5,702 bases of DNA from positions 1 to 5,702 of the forward strand of contig CALKYL010000007.1 in NCBI GenBank assembly GCA_938003515.1. The letters run 5' to 3'. The notes under the pieces were generated by a model. That model was not told the origin of the DNA, did no database searches, and worked only from the letters and a program-made list of their open reading frames with translations. Within the stretch, counting starts at the first letter, position 1, and each line of letters opens with the position of its first letter. Below, in pieces: positions 1-5,702 of the stretch. The position numbers and the translations under genes are program-made. Origin of the DNA: an uncultured bacterium. GTDB lineage: Bacteria; Planctomycetota; UBA1135; UBA2386.

Positions 1-1829
1 CGGTGCCCCGCGGCCCCGTCGTGCAGGCGTCGACGCGCGGCCGCCGCGCGCAGGTGCGCACCTACCAGGACCTGCTGGAGGACGCGCACGACGCGGACCT
101 GCTGGCGTTCTACGGCACGAGCCAGCTCGCCGTCGTCGACGCCGCGGCGCGTTCGGTCGCGCCGCTCGGCGAGCCGGCGATGCACCGGCGGGTCGAGCCG
201 TCGCCCGACGGCGCGTTCCTGCTCGTCGAGACGATCGAGCGACCGTTCGCCTACCACGTGCCGCTCTACCTGTTCCCGGGCGCGACCGCCGTGCACGCCG
301 CGGACGGCCGCCGGCTGCGCGTGCTGCACCGCCACCGGGTGCTCGACGCGGTGCCGATCGGCGGCGTCGCCAAGGGTCCGCGCTCGGTCGAGTGGGTGCC
401 GACGACGCAGCACGCGCTGGTATGGGCCGAGGCGCAGGACGGCGGCGACCCGAAGGCCGACGTGCCGCACCGGGACCACGTGTTCCTGCTCGCCGAGCCC
501 GACGGCGATCCGCGGCTGTGGTTCCGCACCGAGCATCGCGCCGCCGGACTGGACTTCGGCGGCGGGGGCCAGCTCGCCCTCGCGCGCGAGTTCGACCGCA
601 AGACGCGCGTCGAGCGCCTGTGGCGGCTCGATCTCGCGGACCTCGACGCAAAGCCGGCGCTGCTCGACGAGCGCTCGACCCAGGACGCCTACGGCGACCC
701 CGGCCGCCCGGTGCGCGAGCGCCTGCTCGACGGCCGCGTCGTGCTGCGCGAACGCGACGGACGCCTGTTCCTCAGCGGCTCCGGGGCGTCGCCCGACGGC
801 GACCGGCCGTTCGTCGACGCGTGGAACGTGGCGACCGGCGCGAAGGAGCGGCTGTTCGAGGCGCGCCCGGACCGGCACGAGACGTTCGTCGGGTTCGCGG
901 GCCCGGCTTCCGACCGGCTCGTCGTGCGCAGCGAGTCGCAGGCCGAACCGCCTTCGATCGTGCACGTCGACCGCGCGAGCGGCGCGCGCCGCACCCTGCA
1001 CGCCTTCGAGGACCCGGCCGCGGAGTGGATCCGGTCGGTCGAACGCCGGCTGGTGCGCTACGAACGCGAGGACGGCGTGCCGATGAGCGGCACGCTCTAC
1101 CTGCCGCCGGGCCGGACCGACGGGGAGCTCCTGCCGTGCCTTTTGTGGGCCTATCCGCGCGAGTTCGTGCAGGCGAGCGACGCCGGCCAGGTCCGCGCCG
1201 CGCCCGATCGCTGGCTGCAGCTGCGCGGAACGTCGCACCTGTTCCTCCTGCGCCACGGCTACGCGGTGTTCGACGACGCGTCGATGCCGATCGTCGGCCC
1301 GCGGCGCACGGCGAACGACACCTTCGTCGAGCAGGTCCGCATGAACGCCCGCGCCGCGGTCGGCGCGCTCACCCGCGAAGGCGTCGTCGACCCCAAGCGG
1401 ATCGCCGTCGCCGGCCACAGCTACGGCGCGTTCATGACGGCGAACCTGCTGGCGCACAGCGACCTGTTCGCCTGCGGCATCGCGCGCTCGGGCGCCTACA
1501 ACCGGTCGCTGACCCCGTTCGGCTTCCAGAACGAGGAGCGCACCTTCTGGGAGGCGCCGGAGATCTACTTCGCGATGTCGCCGTTCATGCACGCGCACGA
1601 GATCGACGAGCCGATCCTGCTCGTGCACGGCGACGACGACAACAACTCGGGCACGTTCCCGATGCAGTCCGAGCGGCTGTTCGCGGCGATCCAGGGCCAC
1701 GGCGGCACCGCGCGCCTGTGCATGCTGCCGTTCGAGAGCCACGGCTACCGCGCGCGGCAGAACGTGCTGCACTGCCTCGCGGAGATGTGCGCGTGGCTCG
1801 ACGCGCACTGCCGGTCGGCGGGCGGCTGA
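1..1829 (+). CDS. S9 family serine peptidase (prolyl oligopeptidase fold, glutamyl-endopeptidase-like), 5' partial
   Basis: Hydrolyses peptide bonds with an alpha/beta-hydrolase Ser-Asp-His triad behind a beta-propeller gate (family knowledge). Residues are numbered from the codon at base 3. About residues 1-345 are propeller-like, with blade text such as SPDG, and the hydrolase domain begins near residue 353 (YEREDGVPMSGTLYLPPG). The nucleophile is Ser473 in GHSYGAFM, the likely acid is Asp546 in HGDDDNNSGTFP, and the base is His580 in ESHGY. The NNSGTFPMQSERL and SGAYNRSLTPFGFQ blocks resemble the S9D glutamyl-endopeptidase-like branch more than classical prolyl oligopeptidase. The GTG at base 3 is probably an internal Val: the 'PRGPVVQ...RTYQDLL' segment is internal in relatives, which run to about 800 residues. 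Some 150-220 residues, including any signal peptide, therefore lie outside the window. The gene is convergent with the oxidoreductase. The catalytic set is intact. Family call firm; substrate specificity unknown. Confidence 0.93.
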   Translation, partial: VPRGPVVQASTRGRRAQVRTYQDLLEDAHDADLLAFYGTSQLAVVDAAARSVAPLGEPAMHRRVEPSPDGAFLLVETIERPFAYHVPLYLFPGATAVHAADGRRLRVLHRHRVLDAVPIGGVAKGPRSVEWVPTTQHALVWAEAQDGGDPKADVPHRDHVFLLAEPDGDPRLWFRTEHRAAGLDFGGGGQLALAREFDRKTRVERLWRLDLADLDAKPALLDERSTQDAYGDPGRPVRERLLDGRVVLRERDGRLFLSGSGASPDGDRPFVDAWNVATGAKERLFEARPDRHETFVGFAGPASDRLVVRSESQAEPPSIVHVDRASGARRTLHAFEDPAAEWIRSVERRLVRYEREDGVPMSGTLYLPPGRTDGELLPCLLWAYPREFVQASDAGQVRAAPDRWLQLRGTSHLFLLRHGYAVFDDASMPIVGPRRTANDTFVEQVRMNARAAVGALTREGVVDPKRIAVAGHSYGAFMTANLLAHSDLFACGIARSGAYNRSLTPFGFQNEERTFWEAPEIYFAMSPFMHAHEIDEPILLVHGDDDNNSGTFPMQSERLFAAIQGHGGTARLCMLPFESHGYRARQNVLHCLAEMCAWLDAHCRSAGG

Positions 1830-1839
1830 GCCCGCCGAC
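1814..1839. terminator. Perfect 10-bp stem hairpin over the peptidase stop codon, candidate (bidirectional) terminator
   Basis: GTCGGCGGGC (1814-1823) is exactly complementary to GCCCGCCGAC (1830-1839), with the 6-base loop GGCTGA that contains the peptidase stop codon. The stem is almost all G-C and sits at the meeting point of two convergent genes, where transcription from both sides should end. Neither side has a T-run, so it is not a classical U-tract terminator. It may work as a U-less terminator or simply stabilise the mRNA ends. The structure is seen in the sequence; the function is inferred from position. Confidence 0.5.
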
Positions 1840-1850
1840 GCGCGGCGTCG
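1836..1850. repeat. Second, overlapping inverted repeat in the convergent gap
   Basis: CGACGC (1836-1841) pairs perfectly with GCGTCG (1845-1850) around the 3-base loop GCG. It ends immediately before the oxidoreductase stop codon (complement of 1851-1853). It shares bases 1836-1839 with the longer hairpin at 1814-1839, so the two cannot form together. It could serve leftward transcription as an alternative stem. In DNA this GC-rich a short inverted repeat can arise by chance, so confidence in a function is low. Confidence 0.3.
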
Positions 1851-3206
1851 TCAGACCTCGGTCAGCTCGAAGCCGCGCCGGTAGTCCTTGCCGACGAGCG
1901 CCTGCGCCGCCTTCGAGTTGGTGACGCGCAGGTTGGCGGCGTCCCACTCGATGCGCTCGCCTGCGCGCAGCGCGAGGTTGCCGAGCAGCATCGCCTCGGT
2001 GAAGGGCGCCGCATACTCGAAGCTGGCCATCGGCTGCACTCCGTTCAGGATGCCCTGCAGCCACTCGTCGTGGATGCCGGGCGAGCGCGGCAGGGTCGGC
2101 GGCGGGGGCGTGAAGGCCGCGAACCGCTCCTTGGGATACAGGTCGAAGCGCTCGCCGTAGTCGGTCGGCGAGTAGAGCGTGCCCCGCTCGCCGACGAGCA
2201 GGAAGCCGCCGGCGGCGAGCTCGACCTCGGGCAGCAGGTCGGCCGGCGGCAGGTCGCCGCCGTCGTACCAGGTCAGCAGGACCTCGCCCCGTTTGCCGCG
2301 CGCCGGGAAGTGCATGCGGATCGTCGAGCGCGTGGGCGCGGTGTAGTCGTTGCCGCCCTCGCTCTCTGCGTCCACCCAGTCGGGCGCGTCGAGCTCGAGC
2401 GCGAAGAACGGCAGGTTCGCGACGTGGCAGGCCATGTCGCCGAGCGCGCCGGTGCCGAAGTCCCAGAAGCCGCGCCAGTGGAACGGCGCGTAGCCCTTGA
2501 ACTCCGAGTCCGGCCGACCCTTGGCGTAGGGGCGCCACGCGGCCGGGCCGAGCCAGAGGTCCCAGCGGAACGACGCCGGGATCGGATCGATGTGCGTCGG
2601 GCGCGGGATGCCCTGGGGCCAGATCGGGCGGTTGGTCCAGACGTGCACTTCGCGCACCGGGCCGATCACGCCGCCGCGCACGCACTCGGCCGCGCTGCGG
2701 AAGCCCTCGAGGCACGTGCCCTGGTTGCCCATCGACGTGATCACCCCGGTCTTGCGCGCCGCGTCGCGCAGCAGGCGGGCCTCCTGCACGGTGTGCGTCA
2801 GCGGCTTCTGCACGAACACGTGCATGCCGAGCGCCATCGCCGCGAGCGCCGGGCCGGCGTGGCTGTGGTCGGGCGTGCTGACCGTGATCGCGTCGAGGCG
2901 TTCGCGGTCGAGCATGTCGCGCCAGTCGTGGTAGAACGCGGCCTTCGGGTGCTGCTCGCGCGCGTTCGCCGCCTTGCCGACGTCGACGTCGCACAGCGCG
3001 ACGATGTCCTGCGTCCGCGCGCACGCCTCCATGTAGCTGAGGCCCTCGCCGCCGCAGCCGACGATGCCGATACGCAGCCGGTCGTTCGGCGAGCGGGGTC
3101 GCCGCGGGGTCGGAGCGCCGGCGGCGCACGCGCCGAGGGCCGCGGCGCCGCCGAGCGCGGCGCCGCCGATCAGGAATTGACGTCGCGAGGTGTCGGGAGA
3201 ACGCAT
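1851..3206 (-). CDS. Tat-exported Gfo/Idh/MocA family oxidoreductase (451 aa)
   Basis: A predicted NAD(P)-dependent sugar or polyol dehydrogenase-type enzyme with an N-terminal Rossmann domain and a C-terminal alpha/beta substrate domain. The start has a twin-arginine motif (SRRQFL, residues 7-12), a hydrophobic Gly/Ala stretch and LGAC at 24-27, a possible lipobox, so it is probably exported folded and may be lipid-anchored. The dinucleotide loop is GIVGCGGEG (47-55). STPDHSHA (110-117) and QKP (133-135, Lys134) occupy the positions of the family's conserved blocks; Gln replaces the usual Glu of EKP, as in many exported members. GNQGT lies at 160-164 and GALGDMACH (253-261) supplies the putative catalytic Asp257/His261. 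SPGIHDEW (375-382) is also typical. Length is normal for the exported subfamily. The ATG at 3206 is chosen because it is the only Met before the RR motif. It follows the cytochrome gene by 25 bases and is probably in the same operon. No clear Shine-Dalgarno is visible. Substrate unknown; it could also be a glycoside-cleaving relative (GH109-like). Confidence 0.94.
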   Translation of the reverse strand: MRSPDTSRRQFLIGGAALGGAAALGACAAGAPTPRRPRSPNDRLRIGIVGCGGEGLSYMEACARTQDIVALCDVDVGKAANAREQHPKAAFYHDWRDMLDRERLDAITVSTPDHSHAGPALAAMALGMHVFVQKPLTHTVQEARLLRDAARKTGVITSMGNQGTCLEGFRSAAECVRGGVIGPVREVHVWTNRPIWPQGIPRPTHIDPIPASFRWDLWLGPAAWRPYAKGRPDSEFKGYAPFHWRGFWDFGTGALGDMACHVANLPFFALELDAPDWVDAESEGGNDYTAPTRSTIRMHFPARGKRGEVLLTWYDGGDLPPADLLPEVELAAGGFLLVGERGTLYSPTDYGERFDLYPKERFAAFTPPPPTLPRSPGIHDEWLQGILNGVQPMASFEYAAPFTEAMLLGNLALRAGERIEWDAANLRVTNSKAAQALVGKDYRRGFELTEV

Positions 3207-3231
3207 CCGGGCAATGTAGCGGCGCGCCCGG
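3207..3231 (-). promoter_or_regulatory. Inverted repeat filling the cytochrome-oxidoreductase intercistronic gap
   Basis: Read on the minus strand, CCGGGC begins directly after the cytochrome TAG and GCCCGG ends directly before the oxidoreductase ATG. The arms are perfect 6-mers (3226-3231 and 3207-3212) around a 13-base loop. The 8-bp palindrome GGCGCGCC (3221-3228) overlaps one arm. There is no recognisable Shine-Dalgarno in the gap. A stem abutting the start codon could lower or couple translation of the downstream gene, because ribosomes ending at the TAG would have to melt it. The geometry is seen; the role is inferred, and chance is possible at this base composition. Confidence 0.3.
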
Positions 3232-4836
3232 CTACTTCCCGTCCTTTGCGCCCTGCTTCCGCGCGTCGCGCACCGCCTGCTGGTGCGGCTCGAGGCCGTG
3301 GGCGATCGCGGCCCAGCGGTCTCCGTAGACGAAGTCCGGCGACTGTTCGAAGTCGTGGCACTCGGTGCACATGACCGACGGCAGGGCGCCGCCCAGGATG
3401 CCGAGCGGCGCGGTTCCGGCGGCGGCGACGTGCTCGCTGCCCGGGCCGTGGCAGCGCTCGCAGCCCACGTCGCGCAGGTGCGGGGTCGTGTCCGGCCCGA
3501 CGAAGCCGGTCTCGTGTCCGTAGCCGACGACGTGGCAGCCGACGCAGTCCGGGTAGGCCGTCACCGGCCAGCCGTAGCGCTTCGGGTCGTTCTCGGCGTC
3601 GACCAGCGTCTGCCACGCGCCGGCGTGCTTGGTCTTCGCCCAGGCGTCGTACGACGAAGGGTGGCAGCTGCGGCACGTCTCGGTGCCGACGTACGCGGCG
3701 CCGCTCGGGGTCGGCGTGCGTTCGGCCATGCTCGCCAGCACGCCGAACTCCTTGACGTTGCGGCGGTGCTCGAGCAGTACGTCGTGCACCTGCGGGTCGC
3801 CGCCGCCGCCGGGCACCGTGCGGCTGCCGGCCAGCGGGACGAGCTCGCACGCGACGCGCGACCGGTCGCCGCTGCGCCACAGCCGCGCGTCGAGCAGCAC
3901 GCGGCCGCGGATGCCGGTGAACACGAGCGGCACGTCGGCGACGATCGTCGGCGCGGCGGTCGGCTCGACGTAGCCGCCGTCGACGGCGATCGCGAGGTCC
4001 GGACGCGGCTCGAGCCTGGGCAGCGTCGCGCGCACGTCCTGTTCGGGGCCGTAGAGCATCGCGATGCGCAGGACCTCCGGTTCGACGCCGGCGAACGCGT
4101 CGCGCCACGCCGCCACGGGGTCGGTGCGCTCGAGCGCGCCGCCGGCGGTCGCGGCCTCCGGCAGCTCCGGCAGCAGGAGCGACGCCGTGCGCACGCGCAG
4201 GCCGCGCACGTCCTTGTCGACGAACGGCAGCCCCGGCCAGTCGGGCGCGGCGCTCGACAGGTTGGTCGCGACGACCGGCACGCCGGCGAGGAACGCGCTC
4301 CACTCGTCGCGCGGCAGCGCGAGGTCCCGGAGGCCGACGCCGAGCACGTCGTACGGGCGCTCCATCCGGAACAGCACCGTCGCCGCCGCCATCAGCTTCA
4401 TCACGTCGAGCTCGGTGTCGCCGCCGACCAGGTCCCCGCCCTCGAGCAGGAGGTCGTAGGTGCGCTGCTCGCCGACGTGCTGCATGCGGCGCGCGAGTCC
4501 ACCGAGCTGGCCGCTCGCGCAGCCGCACGGTTCGAGGCGGCCGAGCATCGCGCCGGAGATCAACAGCCGCACCGCGTCGGCGGGCGGCGCCTCGACGGGG
4601 CGCGCGTCGGGCTTCGGGACCTGGTTCTTCGGCTCCTGGTTCTTCGGCTCCTGGAGGTTCGGACTCCGGGCTCCCGGGTCCGGGGCCGCCGGCCGGGACG
4701 CGGCCCGGGCGGGCGCGCCGGCCCCCTCGGAAGACGGGCGCGGCCCGTCCGCGGGCCCGCACTGGCTGAACGTGGCCACGCAGGTGGCCGCGGCGAAGGA
4801 CAGCGCGAGCCAGCTCGCGGGGCGGGTCGGGATCAT
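3232..4836 (-). CDS. Tetraheme c554-type cytochrome fused to a degenerate 5'-nucleotidase/metallophosphatase-like domain (534 aa)
   Basis: An exported multihaem c-type cytochrome, presumably an electron carrier or redox enzyme outside the cytoplasm. Order: signal-like hydrophobic segment (about residues 8-23); Pro/Ala-rich, low-complexity linker with an EPKNQ repeat (about 27-85); UshA-like phosphoesterase domain (about 88-335) beginning LLISGAMLGRLEPCGC and containing a GGD (133-135) and ATNLS (190-194); then a cytochrome c554/c'-type domain (about 380-505). Haem-binding CxxCH sites are C388-H392, C431-H435, C459-H463 and C490-H494. H404 (KTKH), H441, H453 and H469 (GPGSEH) are candidate distal ligands. 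The histidines expected for a working dinuclear metal site are missing (YG at 262-263 and DGGY at 286-289 stand where SH and GHxH would be). The ATG at 4836 overlaps the upstream TGA and gives a signal sequence; the same frame stays open to 5511, but that extension is antisense-style Arg/Ala text overlapping the real upstream gene. Function of the fusion unknown. Confidence 0.9.
   Translation of the reverse strand: MIPTRPASWLALSFAAATCVATFSQCGPADGPRPSSEGAGAPARAASRPAAPDPGARSPNLQEPKNQEPKNQVPKPDARPVEAPPADAVRLLISGAMLGRLEPCGCASGQLGGLARRMQHVGEQRTYDLLLEGGDLVGGDTELDVMKLMAAATVLFRMERPYDVLGVGLRDLALPRDEWSAFLAGVPVVATNLSSAAPDWPGLPFVDKDVRGLRVRTASLLLPELPEAATAGGALERTDPVAAWRDAFAGVEPEVLRIAMLYGPEQDVRATLPRLEPRPDLAIAVDGGYVEPTAAPTIVADVPLVFTGIRGRVLLDARLWRSGDRSRVACELVPLAGSRTVPGGGGDPQVHDVLLEHRRNVKEFGVLASMAERTPTPSGAAYVGTETCRSCHPSSYDAWAKTKHAGAWQTLVDAENDPKRYGWPVTAYPDCVGCHVVGYGHETGFVGPDTTPHLRDVGCERCHGPGSEHVAAAGTAPLGILGGALPSVMCTECHDFEQSPDFVYGDRWAAIAHGLEPHQQAVRDARKQGAKDGK
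4621..4650 (-). repeat. 15-bp direct tandem repeat, two exact copies, coding EPKNQ units
   Basis: The plus-strand unit CTGGTTCTTCGGCTC occurs at 4621-4635 and again exactly at 4636-4650. Degenerate flanking copies (about 9 of 15 matches each) are visible at 4606-4620 and 4651-4665. The repeat is in frame within the cytochrome gene and encodes a Gln/Asn/Lys/Pro-rich stretch in the linker between signal segment and phosphoesterase-like domain. Its AT content is higher than the surroundings. As the period is a multiple of three, copy changes would alter linker length without a frameshift. Confidence 0.8.
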
Positions 4837-4846
4837 GGGTGCTTCT
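4833..4846 (-). promoter_or_regulatory. ATGA stop/start overlap with weak ribosome binding site (translational coupling)
   Basis: The Ig-like gene ends in TGA (4835-4833) and the cytochrome gene starts with ATG (4836-4834), sharing the bases ATGA. Five bases upstream of the ATG, the minus strand reads AGAAG (4846-4842), a weak Shine-Dalgarno match. This arrangement normally means that the downstream gene is translated by ribosomes finishing the upstream one, and it settles the cytochrome start at 4836. Confidence 0.75.
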
Positions 4847-5702
4847 GCGGGAAGACGGCCAGGTCGATGGGCAGGAACGGCCCGTCGGCGCCCGCCTTCG
4901 TCAGCACGATCCGGCCTCGGAATGCGCCGGTCAAGCCGCCGACGTAGCGCACCGCGAGCCGCTGCTGGCGCGTGTCGCTGCCGACCGCGGACAACGTGAC
5001 CGCGAAGTGCGAGGACGCGTCCCGGCCGCGCGCGTCGACGATCTCGTGCACCGAGAACTCCGGGTCGCGGCGCGTGTCGTGGTCGGTGACCAGCACGAAC
5101 TGGTGCAGCGCGTCGCCGTCCGGCTGCGCGCGGTCGAGCGGGGCGGTCAGCGAGACCTTCGCGAGCGGCGTCGCCTCGAGGTCCGGCACGACCTTCCACG
5201 TCGCCTGCAGCGCGACCGTGTAGTCCGGCAGATCGGTGCCGACCGTGACCTCGGCGCGGTGGTTGCCGAGCGCCCCCGGCCGGCACCGCGCGCGCAGCAC
5301 CGTGACGCCGTCGCCCGGCTCGAGCGCCACCTCGACCGACGGGTCGGAGCTGCGCGCGGGCCCGAACACGACCTCGGGGTGCGCGTCGTCGCCGCGCAGC
5401 GTCGTCAGCGTCTCCGCGGTCTGGGACTCGGCGACGCGGCCGAAGTCGAGCGCGGCGAACGGGTGCAGCACGACCGGCGCGTCGATCGCGAAGCGCAGCC
5501 GGAACGGCCACCGCAGCCGCCCCATGCCGTTCGGGTCGTGCAGCTGCTGCAGCATCACGTAGCCGAGGCTGGTCGTCGACGGCAGGTCGACGGCCTCCTT
5601 CTTGGCGGTGTCGAGCTCGACGTGCAGGATCAGCCGCTCGCCGTCTGCCGGCAGGTTGTGCGCGAACCCGGTGCCGTCGACGAAGCGCTCCGTGCCGTCG
5701 TC
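4833..5702 (-). CDS. Exported Ig-like (DUF1573/ASH-type) domain protein, N-terminus outside window
   Basis: The frame stays open from the stop at 4833 to the window edge (289 residues visible, numbered from the edge), so the true start lies beyond 5702. The GTG-ATG pair near 5558 is internal. The text is beta-rich, with at least two Ig-like repeats: a first ending near residue 70, including LPADGERLILHVELDT (18-32) and a fragment HDPNGMG, and a second opening with HPFAALDFGRVAESQTAETLTTL (about 80-102). The 'LDFG-V--' opening resembles the DUF1573/ASH family found in periplasmic proteins of Planctomycetota and Bacteroidota. No CxxCH, enzyme motif or C-terminal membrane segment is visible; it ends VFPQKHP. 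It overlaps the cytochrome gene by ATGA, so the two are probably co-translated, suggesting a structural or docking partner outside the cytoplasm. Export cannot be confirmed because the N-terminus is absent. The domain assignment is by pattern only and moderate. Confidence 0.75.
   Translation of the reverse strand, partial: DDGTERFVDGTGFAHNLPADGERLILHVELDTAKKEAVDLPSTTSLGYVMLQQLHDPNGMGRLRWPFRLRFAIDAPVVLHPFAALDFGRVAESQTAETLTTLRGDDAHPEVVFGPARSSDPSVEVALEPGDGVTVLRARCRPGALGNHRAEVTVGTDLPDYTVALQATWKVVPDLEATPLAKVSLTAPLDRAQPDGDALHQFVLVTDHDTRRDPEFSVHEIVDARGRDASSHFAVTLSAVGSDTRQQRLAVRYVGGLTGAFRGRIVLTKAGADGPFLPIDLAVFPQKHP

Noticed and set aside
392..1924. Plus-strand 510-codon frame overlapping the S9 peptidase
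   Set aside because: It is the +1-shifted reading of the peptidase gene, Arg/Pro/Ala-rich; the catalytic triad is in the other frame.
1585..3129. Minus-strand 514-codon frame across oxidoreductase and peptidase end
   Set aside because: It is an out-of-frame reading of the oxidoreductase running into antisense peptidase sequence, with repetitive Arg/Ala text.
2070..3374. Plus-strand open frame of 434 codons opposite the oxidoreductase
   Set aside because: Low-complexity Arg/Ala/Glu composition, no recognisable motif, and fully antisense to a gene with an intact family signature.
3283..4947. Plus-strand open frame of 554 codons opposite the cytochrome gene
   Set aside because: It is Arg/Ala/Val/His-rich text without domains, lies opposite a gene with clear haem motifs, and is expected from the strong third-position GC bias.
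4837..5511. Upstream extension of the cytochrome frame to give a 759-residue protein
   Set aside because: This part is Arg/Ala-rich and overlaps the well-formed Ig-like gene in another frame. The ATG at 4836 gives a signal segment and an ATGA junction.
5553..5558. GTG-ATG as the start of the Ig-like protein
   Set aside because: The frame stays open to the window edge with natural-looking protein text (for example LPADGERLILHVELDT), so the start lies further upstream.
5645..5654. Perfect 10-bp palindrome CTGCCGGCAG
   Set aside because: It lies inside a coding region with no partner site. Palindromes of this size are common by chance in DNA this GC-rich.
1..5702. Search for CRISPR arrays, tRNA or rRNA genes, insertion-sequence ends, toxin-antitoxin or phage genes
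   Set aside because: No spaced repeats, tRNA-like cloverleaf, transposase motif or terminal inverted repeats were seen by eye, and the window is almost wholly filled by four genes.

Overview
This is a compact, very GC-rich bacterial window with codon third positions that are almost all G or C. It holds four protein-coding genes and almost no intergenic space. The gene families suggest a high-GC member of the Planctomycetota or a similar environmental lineage: a Tat-exported Gfo/Idh/MocA protein of the 'QKPLTH' type, a protein fusing an 'EPCGC' phosphoesterase-like domain to a c554-type tetraheme cytochrome, an exported Ig-like protein and an S9 glutamyl-endopeptidase-like enzyme. That assignment is inference from family resemblance; no taxonomic marker is present.

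Layout. On the plus strand, 1-1829 is the C-terminal three quarters or so of a prolyl-oligopeptidase-family (S9) serine peptidase whose start lies left of the window. A 21-base convergent gap (1830-1850) follows; a perfect 10-bp-stem hairpin covers the peptidase stop codon and runs into this gap. The rest is a minus-strand gene series read right to left: an exported Ig-like protein (4833-5702, N-terminus off the right edge), a tetraheme cytochrome with a degenerate metallophosphatase-like N-terminal domain (3232-4836), and a twin-arginine-signal Gfo/Idh/MocA oxidoreductase (1851-3206). The first two overlap by ATGA, and the last two are 25 bases apart, so the three look like one transcription unit. 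Its promoter is not in the window.

How the genes may work together. All three minus-strand products appear to act outside the cytoplasm, two by visible export signals and the third by domain type. A c-type tetraheme protein next to a Tat-exported NAD(P)-binding oxidoreductase could be an extracytoplasmic redox module, but gene adjacency alone supports this. The S9 peptidase is convergent and probably unrelated. The least understood item is the cytochrome fusion. Its phosphoesterase-like half has lost the expected metal-binding histidines but carries a Cys-Gly-Cys motif, and its cytochrome half has four CxxCH haem sites. No RNA genes, CRISPR arrays or mobile elements were seen. The window is mostly ordinary chromosomal gene content rather than an obvious new defence or mobile system.
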